NCBI GenBank assembly: GCA_949752735.1
Contig: OX457042.1
Span: forward strand, 27,616,772-27,680,771
Source: Lumbricus terrestris
Lineage: Eukaryota > Annelida > Clitellata > Crassiclitellata > Lumbricidae
Reading direction: 5' to 3'
DNA length: 64,000 bases
The position numbers were made by a program, and so were the translations under genes. Below the pieces are notes generated by a model. That model did no database searches, was not told the DNA's origin, and saw only the letters and a program-made list of their open reading frames with translations. The number at the start of each line of letters is the position of its first letter. Position 1 is the first letter of the stretch. Below are positions 1-12,625 of this stretch, one piece after another.

Positions 1-507
1 ATCCATGCAGGATACGTAGCCTACTACACGCCACACCACGACCATCCATGCGGACCGTTGCCTCGTCGCCCTCCCCACGCGCCACTCCGCCGCCCCCGGG
101 GGTCCACGGTATTGTGTATTGTGTATTTTTTTAAACATTGGATTCATAGATACATCTGTTGTTGTCATCATGGACGTATGATTCAAATCGAACCTTTTAA
201 GATTTTAATACCTTTGGACTTTTCCGGTTTCTATGCATCGATTGGATAATTTCACTTTCATTCATCCATCAAATCATTCGCAATTCACTCATTCATTCGG
301 TCGTTCATTCAGTTAAACTATCTTACACGATACGAATAATATGCCTATGTAAAATTGTCATGGACCAATTATAATATGTTTTCCCTTCTTTTAAAATTCT
401 GACTCCGAGTCTGTTCAAATTTATCTATAACTCCTCATTATATATCCCGGTTGGTCTGAAGGTAACCCGATAAGGCCACTAAATTAGATAGGACCACAAC
501 AGCCTAA

Positions 508-509
508 TC

Positions 510-573
<64 letters not shown>
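508..573. repeat. (ATG)n microsatellite
   Basis: About 22 uninterrupted ATG/TGA trinucleotide units are seen directly. A second, interrupted GAT-rich tract lies at 806-912. Confidence 0.9.
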
Positions 574-574
<1 letters not shown>

Positions 575-643
575 GATCTAATCATGATGATGATGATGAT
601 ATGAAAGCTGCTGAAGTTCTGAATATTTATATTTCAGCTGAGT

Positions 644-678
644 AAACACCCCGAAATAAAATCCTGGCTACGGCCTTG
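644..678 (+). mobile_element. Solo 3' end of a hAT-type MITE
   Basis: The end GGCTACGGCCTTG and the preceding AACACCCCGAAATAAAAT match the right end of the intact element at 17883-18146. No matching left end is visible, so this is a truncated copy. Confidence 0.55.
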
Positions 679-1950
679 GAACAGCTAACCATCACACTTT
701 TATACCCGCACCATGAAGACTTATAGTCATTCATTTAGACATAGTATACAGCTCCTTCAAGGTTATACTCAGAAGCGCTCATGAGCACGACTCGACCTAG
801 CCATCTGCTGTGATGATGATGATGATGTTGTTGATGATGACAATAATGATGATGACGACGACGATGATGATGATGAATTGATGATGATAATAATGACGAC
901 GATGATGATGAAGTATAATTATGCTGCCATTTTTTATTCAGTTCTAATCAGATCTGTATAATGTAATGTCGATGATAATATTTCTCGCACTATATACATG
1001 GCCATGAACGTTTTCTAATCCAATTTTTCTTCTCGTCTTTCCTCTCCTTCTTCTCCTCCTCCTCCCTGTCTTCTTCTCTAATCTGATGGTGCTCATTTTC
1101 TTCTTGCTTTCTTCTCGAATGCCTGCTGTTCCTCCAATAGATTATATTTCCTGTAGAAAAAAACTAATAATCATCTGCAGCATACACATTGCCAGCACAC
1201 CACTGCCCTACTTCTGAGTCAATCTTTATATATCTTTGACCCTGTGATTGACGGTCAAGGATATCCACATTTACACGAACTACGCCTTATATAAATTATA
1301 CACACATATATATGTACATATATATAATTATATGTGTAGGGAAATTTATGTGTATAACCTATAAACAAGTGATATATGTCTCTGTATGACATCATCAGTT
1401 TGTTGCTTATAGATATTGCGAACCGGAGACAGAAAGTCAGAGACAGAGACAGCAAGACAACGACAGAGGAAGACGGGGAAGGAGAGGCAGGCAGAGATCG
1501 AGGGCAGCAGTTTATGCAGTATATAATTATTATAGGCTTTGACTTTTGAGCACGCGGCGGGCAAAAGACGACTGGGGGAGAAAGGATAATTATATCTACA
1601 TGCATGTGGTCGTATAGTTGTTATTGCTGTTGCCCTTGTTTTTCGCCACATTTACAGCTGATTCGGCCTAGAGGGAGGAGGAGGGATGCTGGCACAGCCG
1701 CTGAAACCGTTTGAATCTATAGAAACAATGAGAACCTCCCTAATTGCAAGATGGCTGTTAAAACTGTGCGATCGGAAAAGTGCAGTGCACATGCAAATGT
1801 AAACACGTAACGTCGTAAGCTTAACGCATAGGCCTAAGCATACATGTAGGACAACATGCATAAATTATATGCATGCATTATTCACACACTCCTACATACA
1901 TTCCTACATACAAACATACATGCATGCATAGGCTACTTACCATCAAAGTA

Positions 1951-2236
1951 CACATACATGCATACATACATACATACATACATACATACATACATACATA
2001 CATACATACATACATACATACATACATACACACATACAGATACATACATACATACATACACACGTACGTACGTACGTACATACATACATACATACATACA
2101 TACATACATACACACACGCACGCATGCATACATACATACATACATACATACATACATACATACATACATACATACATACATAGGCCTACATACATACATA
2201 CATACATAGGCCTACATACATACATACATACATACA
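1951..2236. repeat. (CATA)n microsatellite, interrupted
   Basis: A tetranucleotide CATA/TACA array of roughly 280 bp has short CACACG and GTACGTACG interruptions and two AGGCCTA breaks. It creates long open frames of Tyr-Ile-His-Thr or Met-Tyr-Val-Cys repeats on both strands, which are not genes. Confidence 0.95.
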
Positions 2237-2781
2237 CGTACATTCGTACATACATAAAAACATACATAATTATGTTAATAGTCCTACATGTATATTGTAA
2301 ACATACAACCATGAATACATACATAACATGAATTGCATGCAAGAGAAACATAAACTGATGCAGTTTCTTCAGTCCGGTCAAGGACTCGAGTCCTGCTCGA
2401 GACCGATTTTCTGCGAACTCAAACTTAGACTTTTTGACTCGGACTTGGGTTAGCACTCGAAGCCCTGGACTAGAACTTGACTCGCTGACTCAGTTTCCAA
2501 GTCACGATTTCTGGACAGGAGTCTCAGGACAGGAAACTATTGTCATGACTACACTTCATGACAGTTACAGTTTTTGCTGCTTCTACCAGGAGTGTGGAAT
2601 CTTGCAGTGGAAGAATTTTCATGCGTCCTCATTGATCCAGATTATGGAACAAAACTTTATCCACTTTATACTGTAGGCCTAGTTTTTAAAGTGTAACCTC
2701 GATAGATTATAATGCACATTGCAATTCTGTCTGCATAAACAGTGTTGCTAATATTTTTTTCGAATTGCGTGCTTATATGAA

Positions 2782-2783
<2 letters not shown>

Positions 2784-2862
<79 letters not shown>
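2784..2862. repeat. (GAT)n microsatellite
   Basis: About 26 perfect TGA/GAT units are seen directly. The minus-strand frame reads as poly-isoleucine and is not a gene. Confidence 0.95.
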
Positions 2863-2904
2863 CCTTGGACTCGTTCTTTAGTGACTCGTACACGACTCGG
2901 ATTT

Positions 2905-3115
2905 GCTTGGATTTTTTCTAACGTGCTGCAGTTCTACACAAAATGTGTAGTTTTAAATGGATTTCTGCAGTTGTAGGAGCACTTTTGTGCAGCTACAAAT
3001 GATAAAAAGAATCACCGTCTTGACGTTTTCCGTTGGGAGTAATTTACCATGGAGGATGGGAATGGAGAGAACAAGGGTTGTGAAATTTAAAAAAAACTCC
3101 TTAAAGGAAGCCCTG
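2905..3115 (+). mobile_element. Degraded MITE of the CAGGGCT family
   Basis: From TAACGTGCTGCAG through ACACAAAATGTG, TTTACCATGGAGGATGG and CTTAAAGGAAGCCCTG the copy follows the order of motifs in the intact 206-bp element at 53026-53231. The left terminus is eroded and no target duplication is readable. Confidence 0.65.
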
Positions 3116-3274
3116 CGGCTTAGGTGGACTCGACTACATCACCGAATCATACATAAGATGCGTACAATGCATAGGTAGGCTATATTGTCCTACACACATT
3201 ACATGCATACAAACAAACAGCATCCGTGAGTGTGTGTCTTTCTGCCTTGCACTGCACGGATTGTAGCCTACCAC

Positions 3275-3441
3275 CAGTGGCGTAGCCAGGAATTTTTCAT
3301 GGGGGGGGTTTATGGCCGGAAATCCTGTTTTTTGCTATTTTTTCTTACTTAAACGGAAAAATAACCTTAAACAAACCTTTTTTCGGAGCCAATGGGGGGG
3401 GGGGGGTTTAACCTCCGAAACCCCCCTTGCCTACGCCACTG
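3275..3441. mobile_element. hAT-type MITE with 8-bp target duplication
   Basis: The left end CAGTGGCGTAG and right end CTACGCCACTG are perfect inverted repeats. Both sides carry the direct repeat CCTACCAC (3267-3274 and 3442-3449), which is the 8-bp duplication typical of hAT transposases. The 167-bp body has poly-G runs and no coding capacity, so it must have been moved in trans. Confidence 0.9.
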
Positions 3442-5881
3442 CCTACCACTGTGTATTGGTCAAAGCGACTTGTACACAAACGCAAACAGGCATCGGTTGT
3501 ACCGTGTACATAGATTCCATTGGTTTTCACAGCCTTCCCGTGTCTGCATTTACATAAGCATATAAGACGAAGAACAGTGGCGCCGAACAACCACTGGGAC
3601 CTTCTCAAAGGCGCTTCCGGTCAAGTCTATCGATTCATCAGTGCTTCTAAAATCTTCTGGGTTGTTGCGCTTTCAAGCAGCGGCCTTGACTTTCAATGAC
3701 TCACTCAATAATGTGGACGGCATACACCTGCTGTAGGCCACGGGTCATCGCCCGCCATTGTTAGCCCGTTGGTCAGCTAACCGGACCACAGCCCGGATGC
3801 CTACCTTTCTCTCTTCTCGTCCATCTATCCATCCTTACCTTGACAAGCATATAATGCTATCAGCCTTCGTCAGCATTTCATCGTCCTTGGCAACAGCCTG
3901 CAAGGCGCTGATTGGGCAAATAACTGGTCCGCTGACCTAGTTAGAGTTTCCACTCGCGAACGGCCGAATTAATCGGATTTCGCTATAGGCCTATAACAAA
4001 CCTGACAGCAGACAATCGTGCCACGAGCTTCACTTACACTGATCCTAACCATCCCCGTTCTTACAATAACAATCTCGATTTTTTTCCTTTGATCCTTCAA
4101 CGGCTGCCTGTCTTCCGATTGGTTGAATAATTGTTCCGTTGACCCAGTTAGATTCTGCTTTTGGCCTGGATTGCCGTGCTCTGCGAAGCACGGCGTCTAT
4201 CACGTGAACGCCGACCAGCAGCAACCGAACGAGGTCAAGCCCTCCTCCCTCAATCGGTTAGACGTAGACGATCGGTCGGGTCAATATCGGTCGCAGGCAG
4301 GCGGACGGACGGACGGAACGGACGGGCGGGTGGTGGCAGGGCTCACCCGCCCGCCCGCCCGCTGCAAGGCCTCAAAAACCGGACCCATTTGCTGTTAAGA
4401 CGAGAGCAGCAGCTAGGCGTCAGTTCGACAGGAAAGGCGGCCCAAGCCGTAACGAAAGTTCAGGGCTAGGCACAGTTGGCCGTAGTAAATCTGGACTACG
4501 GAACGATAATTATCATTATGACTGGCTCGAGATAGAGAGAGAGGCCGAGAACCAATCGCCTGCGTCCATGATATTGTATATCTTCGCCCGAAATTCGTAT
4601 GAAAGTCCTTGTGGCCGGTGGGAGAAGAATGGTTTGCGGCAAAGGGTTCTTCAACGAGCGTTGGGCCCGAATGCAAATAGCTTTGAGAAGGCGGCCATTT
4701 AAAGCAAACATACTTGGCACGATCTGACCTCTTCGGACTAAATATACTGCTACCCACTGACCAGACGTTTGTGTAAGATTACAGATCTAGCCTGGCTATC
4801 GATAAGGTCAGGTGTCTTGGGCTCTTCACCCTCTTGGGTGTATCCTAGTGAGACTGAGAAAAATGCCAATCGAACAATGACCTTGCACTACGCACCTGAC
4901 AGAGCGCCTTTTTTAATTAACTGATATCGGAGACTTGGTTTCTATGGCACTGTAGAATCTGTCGAGATTGCGATTGCATGAACAAACACACTTCTCTGCG
5001 GATAAACATTCCGTAGATCTATCCTAGGCTATTATTATCTGTAGACAGGATCTGAATTTTTTCTGCTGGCCATCTCTTCAATAGTTTGAAACACCAGCCT
5101 CAAAATGGTGGTCCATGCTTGCACATCCGTCTGACGCCTTAATCGACTCGCAAAATTCAACAGTCTAGGCCTACTTACTATTCGACGCGTAGACAGAAAG
5201 ACAGGCAGACAGACAGACAGACAGACAGACAGCAAGACAGACGCACTTAGGCCTACGAGTTTATGAAAGGCGTGCTAATGTTCGGATACATAGGCCTACA
5301 TGCATTGTACCCAACAATTACAAGTTCAATAGGCACGCGTAGCCGAACACAGAGTGGCGATGCTGCGATTCATGTTCAACACGATTAGCCTATAGACACT
5401 AGCCTACATCAGGAATCCTTGAGGACATCTCGAGGTCATCAGTCGTGTTCACTGTTCAGTAGGCAAAGTATCCGTGGACGTCCAAATGCATGCAACAATA
5501 AATTCAGTGGTTAAAGTAGTTTGGATGAGCAGTGGGAACTACGTCTGTGAGCAGTGGGAACGCTGATGAAGTTTTATTGTGAATGTCCATGTTTCCAGGG
5601 TTCCATGCATGATGAACAGTTGGAACGCAAGACAAGAAATTCGAGAGCAGTGGGAACGCCGTTCCCACCCACTTTAAACCCTGAAATATAATGTTGCATG
5701 CATTTACCTTCGTAGTGCACCTCAGCCCTTCACAATCATAGGCCTATAAGGCAGCATAGGCTATCTCAAACCTAAATACCTAATAATGATTTATTATCTG
5801 CAAAGGTTTCCATTCCTCTGCTAATGAATCGATCCCGCATCATCCTTCCAATTCGTCGCCTTTCCTGGGGATAGTTTTAGG
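3442..5881. other. Non-genic stretch
   Basis: No exon can be supported. There is a GACG/GGCG-rich segment near 4303-4365, a CAGA tract near 5206-5232 and four degenerate copies of a GAGCAGTGGGAACG word between 5525 and 5665. Confidence 0.5.
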
Positions 5882-6271
5882 CATGGGCGCCCGCGCATAG
5901 GGGCAAGAGCGGGCACTTGCCCCCTGGACAACTGACATCAATTTTTTAGCTATTAGTTTGGGGTTTAAACAAACATTTGTGCCTGGAAAATTAATTTTAT
6001 TGATGATGCACATTGCAAAAGGTGAAAGTAAGAAATCTACATCTATAAACCTCTATAACAATAAACACGCTTTTAGTTGTCTGCCTTGCACTTTTCAAGT
6101 TATAAAAAGTGAAACTGAGAAGTTTACATCATGAAACCTTTATGAAAAAGCCCATGCATGTTCTTAATTTCAAGCCCTGTGTTTTTCAACCTCTTGGTAT
6201 AGAAAATATAATTGTGACCAATGACCATCGCGTTTTGCCACCTCCTGCAAAAATTTCTGCGGGCGACCATG
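5882..6271. mobile_element. hAT-type MITE, 390 bp
   Basis: The left end CATGGGCGCCCGC and right end GCGGGCGACCATG are inverted repeats with one mismatch. The flanks GTTTTAGG and GTTTAAGG form an 8-bp duplication with one difference. Internal GGGGCAAGAG and GCGTTTTGCCACC motifs are shared with the element at 41373-41809, so both belong to one family. Confidence 0.8.
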
Positions 6272-6662
6272 GTTTAAGGGTAGCATGATGGTTAATATTC
6301 TAGCATGTAGAACACGTGCAAGTTGTGCATGCACGGACGCCTGGTCGCTTTTCGCTAGGCCTACCTTCACCAATTTCTACTCAGCCTTCAAATTGGCAGA
6401 TGGCGTGTCCTCGACTCGTAGACAACTCAATTTTTTAAAACAAGCAGTAGCCTAGGCCTAACGCTGGACTGCACGTCTTAGGCCTACTCTTAGCGGAAGC
6501 AGCCTCTGTCAATACGTTGGTGCCCTGCGCTTAGGCGGTTAGCTTTTAAAACGCGCTGTTTAAGGTTCTGATTTGAACGACAGAATAGTCAGTTCACTGT
6601 TTCTTGAGTTACTTTGGCAAGTATCCCAAGTGTTACCCAAGTGTTCATATGGACATAATGAC

Positions 6663-6724
<62 letters not shown>

Positions 6725-7898
6725 TACACACACCACTCACTTTTTCTTATGGCTTCGGCGGCCTCTTGACGCCATTATTTTTATTGGTTGGTTGATAGCC
6801 GAGCGAATGCATTCAAAACAAACGATGAATTTCGACGCCAACCTGGATCCGATCCAGGGCAGGGGCATATCCCTCCACAGACCCGTGACTAATCCGTAGG
6901 CTACCCTATTCCCCCTCCCCGATATGGTGATACGGCAAAACCAGGTGACCCATGAGACCGAGACCCTCCCGCCGCGACCAACCGAAGCCAGGCATTCTAC
7001 GCCACAAACGACTAGGTCTTATCTGAGCAACCATCAAGAAAATCACAGCATGTGAAACTTAACAAAGTCAAACGGAAACAAAGAGAACTCTGCGGATGAT
7101 AATTGGCGTACACGCGTTTTGTGCCGATAAGTCGATAACTGAATTTCATGAGATGCTGAAAGGCCGCTGATTGCACGGCATCAGCGTTTAATAGTTAGAC
7201 AAGAGCCGCTTCTATATCAGCTTGCACTCAATGACCCCCATGGTGAGTCATCAGGTCAACCGGTAGTGACGTCGTCCCTCTTGACCTGTGCTGTTTGTAT
7301 GTCCCCAAAAAAGCCAACAGTCTGATTCTCTTATACACTGGAAGTGCCGACATACCTACAGGCTGCATAAAAAAATCAAATATAGGTCTACAGACTAATA
7401 CCACGTGATTATCTGACATCTTCTTCCAAAAGAGACGCAATCTCTTCATCGACGACGCTCTTAATGCATTTTGGTCATTGTGGATTGCCTTTCTAGCAAT
7501 GCTCAACACCAAACGAACGCCATAATTACGTTGCACAGGCTTCATATGCCTCATAAAAGAGCACCATAAGGGGGCCACCCATATATTAGTACGTGAAAAA
7601 TAGTGCAAATTATCTCTACTAACAATTAATTAATTAGGCCATACCTACAAAACCTTCATTTTACTGAAGACTACTATTCATTTTTTGTTAAATATCGTAT
7701 TGCGAGCTACAATTTGTTAACCGTTAGTGATTTACTGTTTAGATCCGAACAGAACTTAATTATGATGTATACTAAAAGTAACCGGGAAACTACGAGATAA
7801 TGGCCTACATAGTTATAAATAAGCTAATGTAGACATCATAATGAGACATATATTTTGCGTACGTACATTTTTTCAAGACTCCACACCCCACCACCAGT
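6272..7898. other. Non-genic stretch
   Basis: Nothing beyond the AT/GT microsatellite at 6667-6724 can be supported. The 126-codon minus-strand open frame at 7228-7608 has no recognisable domain and no sign of splicing context. Confidence 0.5.
6667..6724. repeat. (AT)n(GT)n compound microsatellite
   Basis: About 32 bp of alternating AT passes directly into about 26 bp of alternating GT. Confidence 0.95.
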
Positions 7899-9811
7899 CA
7901 GTGTTTAATCTAGACGTTTCTGGGGGGGGAACTTTCCCCCCCAGGATTGACATTTCCCCCCCAGAAAAATTTCACAAAATGTTATTGGTTTTTAGTAACT
8001 TTTTCATCGTTGTTTTACTTGAAGTGTTATACATGTAATATACCGTGATATTATTTACTATTATATGATTATAATGACATTATTTACTACTATTATATGC
8101 GATACTATCATGTTGCAATGAATATAACTTACTGTATATATTTAGATAAACACTATTTTTTTCTAACTAAAAACAAAGATAACATCTCCTCCAGAAAAAT
8201 TTGTCAAAATGGTAATAGTATTTAGTTGCTGTTTAGTGTTTACATCATTGCATTACATGAACTGTTATAATAATATAACCGTAATATTATTTACTGCTAC
8301 ATGGTTGTAGTAATTATTTACTGTTATATTGTATGACAAAATCCAGCAAAAATGAGTATAATTTACTATTAATATTTGTACAAATACTATTTTAGTACAA
8401 CTGAATGGCTATCAAGTGCTATTCTTCACAGTTTAAACTGTCAAATTTCAAAATGTTTTGGTCCTATTATCTGAACACCTGGTAAAACATCATTACTACA
8501 AGACTAGTGGCTTCTTGATTTTGGTACCGGTAGTTTATTAGCTCTTGGTAGATTTGTGTACCATTAAATTAAATATGATTTCGGAAAGTATGTCCTGGTC
8601 AGCAACTCAGGGCCATAATTATGGAGAAACTGGGATAAGCAGACAGTTTCTGATTACAGTGCTGAAAAGTCAGCTTATTTACTCATGTAAACAGTAATTC
8701 ATTAGAATAACCCAGCAAGAGCAGAAATGAGCTGCTGAACACGATACATAAAGATTTTTTTATTGTAATTATATAATATATATATATTGAAATCCTAAAA
8801 CACTTTTTTATCAGTACTGAAATAATGGAGTTATTTTTGTTAAAATGGCATCTTCAAAGGGTACCATTGCAATGTGGAAATTCAAGAAGTTTCTAATGAG
8901 TCACTGAAAAAGTACAGCTATTGTGTTAAGATAACACCTTAAAATACTGCCATTGCAATGTGGAAATTCAAAAAATTTGTACTGGGTCACTGAAAAAGTA
9001 CAGCTATTTTGTTAAGATGACACCTTAAAATACTGCCATTGCAATGTGGAAATTCAAAAAGTTTCTAATGGGTCACTGAAAAAGTACAGCTATTTTTTTA
9101 AGATGACATCTTAAAATGCTGCCATTGCAATGTGGAAATTCAAAAAGTTTCTAATGGGTCACTGAAAAAGTACAGGTATTTTGTTAAGATGACACCTTAA
9201 AATACTGCCATTGCAATGTGGAAATTCAAAAAATTTCTATTGGGCCACTGAAGAAGTACAGCTATTTTGTTAAGACGACACCTTAAAATGCTGCCATTGC
9301 AGTGTGGAAATTCAAAAAATTTCTAATGGGTCACTGAAAAAGTACAGCTATTTTGTTAAGATGACACCTTAAAATACTGCCATTGCAATGTGGAAATTCA
9401 AAATATTTCTAATGGGCCACTGAAGAAGTACAGCTAGTTTGTTAAGACGACACCTTAAAATGCTGCCATTGCAGTGTGGAAATTCAAAAAATTTCTAATG
9501 GGTCACTGAAAAAGTACAGCTATTTTGTTAAGATGACACCTTAAAATGCTGCCATTGTAATTTGGAAATTCAAAAAGTTTCTAATGGATCACTGAAAAAA
9601 GTACAGCTATTTTTGTTAAGATGACACTTTAAAATACTGCTATTGCAATGTGGACATTCAAAAAATTTCTAATGGGGAGGGGGATTTGCCCCCTCCCCGT
9701 TACCCCCTCAGTGCGCTACGCGCCTCACGAGCGTCCTGCGGACGCTCAATTGTCTCCCCCCCCAGAAACCTCAATTCCCCCCCCAGCGGAGGGGGACTAG
9801 ATTAAACACTG
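7899..9811. mobile_element. Satellite-bearing non-autonomous hAT-type element
   Basis: The ends CAGTGTTTAATCTAG and CTAGATTAAACACTG are perfect 15-bp inverted repeats. ACCACCAGT occurs immediately outside both ends (7890-7898 and 9812-9820), consistent with an 8-bp hAT duplication plus one chance base. G/C-tract inverted segments lie just inside the ends (TTTCCCCCCCAG and CCCCCCCCAGAAA), and most of the right half is an 86-bp tandem array. No transposase frame is present. Confidence 0.85.
8860..9670. repeat. 86-bp tandem array inside a transposon
   Basis: The core GCCATTGCAATGTGGAAATT recurs about ten times with a spacing close to 86 bp (for example 9035, 9121, 9207, 9293, 9379). Each unit also holds CACTGAAAAAGTACAGCTAT and TTAAGATGACACCTTAAAAT. 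Units differ by scattered substitutions, mostly CAATG/CAGTG and AGATGACA/AGACGACA, so the array is moderately old or has been partly homogenised. Confidence 0.9.
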
Positions 9812-10485
9812 ACCACCAGTATGCAAATCGCTGAAATCCGGTGACCCTCCATACATGTAACATTATGACAGTCATTAAAGGCCTATAGATGCTGGCATAC
9901 GTGTACAATGGATGACTATACACACGGCAGGGGCGAAGCCAGAAAAAATGTCACTTTGGGCTTTCGAATGGGCATGGACACAAAATAACACAGAAATACG
10001 CACTTCTCCATTACTTGGAAATTTGGAGGGTCTGATCCCATGCCATACAAGAATGGACATTTTTATGCATACCTTCAACATATGACACTGCTTTTTGGTT
10101 AAAGCTTGGTTTGTATGTTCCATCTGTTGATGCCTTGAGGATTGTGCTCATGATATGGGCCTATGAACTGGAGCTATAAAAATGGTCAATTAATACAACA
10201 ATAACTGCCTATGAAACTTCAGTTAGCATGAGCCAAAACAATATCTCTTCATTTATGAAAAATTCCAGTGTAACTCATACAAATATGAGCAAGTAAATAA
10301 TATATTTAAAATCGGTGAAATTCTTTAAGGATTACAAATGTCTGCTAGATAACAAAGATAATTCACATTGAGGTGCTATATAAATTCTCGAAATGAATGA
10401 ATGAACAAAGAGTTTCAAAGTGGCTGTATCTCCTGAGAACACATTCAACACAATAACCATATTAGTAATAACACATACCCTACAA
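9812..10485. other. Non-genic stretch
   Basis: Nothing beyond chance open frames and AT-rich sequence is visible. Confidence 0.5.
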
Positions 10486-11348
10486 CAGTGCTGTCCAACG
10501 TGCGGCCCGCGGAGAGATTTCAAGTGGCCCGCCAGAGCATGCTAATTCTTCCACTGTGTATAAAACGAAGTAAAGGACAAAGTCTAGTCGAATTCAACGT
10601 TTTTTAAATTGATATTGCAATGGTTTCTGGGGTTTGAAAAACCACTGGAAAAGCCAACTCGACAACTAACTAAATATCTTCTTTCTCGTGGTTAGGCTGC
10701 CGTAGTCCATAAAAAGACTCAAAAATTAACGAATTTTTGTTTTGAACAATTTTTATCCCTCTATTCAACTAAACTGGCCTCGCATACCGTCCAAACCGTT
10801 CACTTCTAGTCAGTTTCTGAGATGTGTACTTGTGTAGTCTACAGCGTTCACGTCAGTGAGTAGGCTAGCTGCAACAGTTCCTTTCGAGAGATTGTCCAAC
10901 TGGAGTCCTGAGGCTGAGGGTTGAAGGGAAACTATCAATAAAAGTCCATGGACAGAACCGATGAACGGCGTTGCCTTTGGCTAATTCTCTGCCGACGACA
11001 ATGATTGTTCCTGTTCCTTAGACCGAATTGATTGGTTTCGGCTCAGCCACAGGGTGGAGATGAACAAAAAAGGCTGTAACTGGGAGACAGAATGAAGAGC
11101 TGAGTTTGTCAGACCGTGGCTGCCAGGTTGGGCGACAAACTTAAAATCCAGCTGAGCGCTCCTAATAATTTTGGGGCGGATCTATAATCAAGCATCGTAC
11201 TGTTCAATTGTACATTACAATGATTCCATAAAACAGCAAAAAATTATCAGTAATTTTTTGACGATGCTTTTGAGCTCATTATTGCGGCCCTCGGCTTCAA
11301 GAGTATTGCTTCTGCGGCCCACGGGGCCAAAAAGGTTGGACAGCACTG
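10486..11348. mobile_element. hAT-type element, 863 bp, CAGTGCTGTCCAA ends
   Basis: The left end CAGTGCTGTCCAAC and right end GTTGGACAGCACTG are perfect inverted repeats, and GGCCC-containing subterminal segments are also inverted. The 8-bp direct repeat CCCTACAA flanks both ends (10478-10485, 11349-11356). The interior has no open transposase frame, so this is an internally deleted or decayed copy. Confidence 0.9.
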
Positions 11349-11510
11349 CCCTACAAAATAAATTGATTTCCCATCATCTGAAATTTAACAACCTGCATTT
11401 GATATGTAAAGAAGTACTACTATAAAACATGTTTTTTAAATGTATAACGCTTAACGTAAATTTAAAAAAATACAAACACTGACTGCAAACAATAATTAAA
11501 CAATCAAGTC

Positions 11511-11700
11511 TCTTTGTCCTCCAGATCAAAGTCTTGGCCTCGAGTTTTCAGCTCCAGTTCATCATTAAAAGTCTCGGTCTTGAGATTCAAAGTCTTTGAG
11601 TTTAAAGTCTTGAGATTCAAAGTCTTTGCGCTTAAAGTCTTGGTCTTGAGATTCAAAGTCCTTGCGTTTAAAGTCTTGGTCTTGAGACCAAAGGTTCGGA
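11511..11700. repeat. AAAGTCTTG-based minisatellite
   Basis: Alternating words GATTCAAAGTC and TTAAAGTCTTG recur about a dozen times with irregular spacing. The long frames on both strands are shadows of this repeat. Confidence 0.8.
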
Positions 11701-11770
11701 ACTTGGTCATGGGGTTCAAAATCTGGTGGTATTGGACTCTTGGGCGTTTCAGTTCTTGACAACAAGACTG

Positions 11771-11875
11771 GCGCAATCCGCTCACATCGTGGCACAATCC
11801 GCTCAAATCGTGGCACAATCCGCTCAAATCGTGGCACAATCCGCTCAAATTATGGCACAATTCGCTGAAATCATT
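11771..11875. repeat. 21-bp minisatellite, five units
   Basis: The unit TGGCACAATCCGCTCAAATCG recurs five times in direct order, with the last units degenerate. Confidence 0.85.
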
Positions 11876-12379
11876 TTAAGACACCTTAAACATATTCAAT
11901 GTTATGAAGTAAAAACGTTATGCATAAGAGAAAAAATCAACTGGTACAAAAAACCTGAACACCATTCTGATATGTATAAACAATCGCAGTTAAGCAAGTT
12001 ATAGGAACTATTAGGAAGCTCCAAGTGCTGTTCTGATAAAAATTAAAAATCCAAACAAAAACAGGCTAATAAACAAAAATAGGTTAATCTCATAATAGTT
12101 AGTTAACAATAAAGCATCAAACAATTAGTATAATATAAACATGAACTTCTCAGTCTATTTTTTGCAAACACTTAAAGACCAATCCGTTTGATCATGGTTA
12201 ATTACGTTGGGAGTGCCTCTGAGAAGTCCCTCTTCAAGTGGTAGGCTACTACATAAATTTGCAATTACATCATGCTTGAGAGTACAGGGCCGCATCCCTG
12301 GTGTAGAGATACCAGCTGGGCCTTTCCACAACCAAGTTGTGGATCTCTGTCGTCCTATCGGGCACCCGGAAATTGTCAT

Positions 12380-12625
12380 ACCCTAGCCTCTGTCAGGAGG
12401 GGTGCTTAAAGTCCCATTTGCCCGTACAGCTACCATGCAGAACCAAGCTCTCTCAGTGACAAGCTCGAAGGTCTGGAATGGGCTGCTCTTTAAATTGCAC
12501 CTGCCTCCAAGAACCCTGCTTGACACATTCCATACTAACCTAAAAAGTTCTTTTCGATGGGCTGGAGCAGGAAGAACTTCGTGGTAGACCCTTAAGAGGT
12601 GCTACATAAATTCTCAGAATTAATT
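12380..12625 (+). mobile_element. LINE 3' fragment (reverse-transcriptase C-terminus)
   Basis: The plus strand encodes a run with KVWNGLLFKLHLPPRTLLD and TFHTNLKSSFRW. This resembles the conserved carboxyl end of CR1/L2/Jockey-type LINE reverse transcriptases (a W-N-x-L-P-like motif and then F-x-x-x-L-K). It is followed by CTTAAGAGGTGCTACATAAATTCTC, the same kind of 3' tail seen at 17.1 and 21.3 kb. Confidence 0.6.

Larger units (their letters stand above)
1..1950. other. Non-genic stretch rich in GAT/ATG microsatellite
   Basis: No exon, reverse-transcriptase or transposase similarity is visible. The stretch holds trinucleotide repeats near 508-573 and 806-912, an old hAT-type end near 644-678 and a minus-strand LINE-tail-like motif near 707-790. 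The short open frames here look like chance. Confidence 0.6.

Noticed and set aside
1856..2456. Long frames of Tyr-Ile-His-Thr or Met-Tyr-Val-Cys
   Set aside because: These are translations of the CATA microsatellite.
4170..4191. GCCGTGCT/AGCACGGC hairpin as a Helitron end
   Set aside because: The bases after the stem are GTCTATCACG, with no CTRR terminus.
7228..7608. 126-codon minus-strand frame as a gene
   Set aside because: No domain, repeat or splice context supports it, and chance frames of this size occur in 64 kb.
8860..9670. Regular repeats that could suggest a CRISPR array
   Set aside because: The 86-bp unit has no unique spacers; the whole unit is repeated, and it lies inside a eukaryotic transposon.
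11504..11860. 118-codon minus-strand frame with Lys-Thr-Leu repeats
   Set aside because: It is the translation of two adjoining minisatellites.
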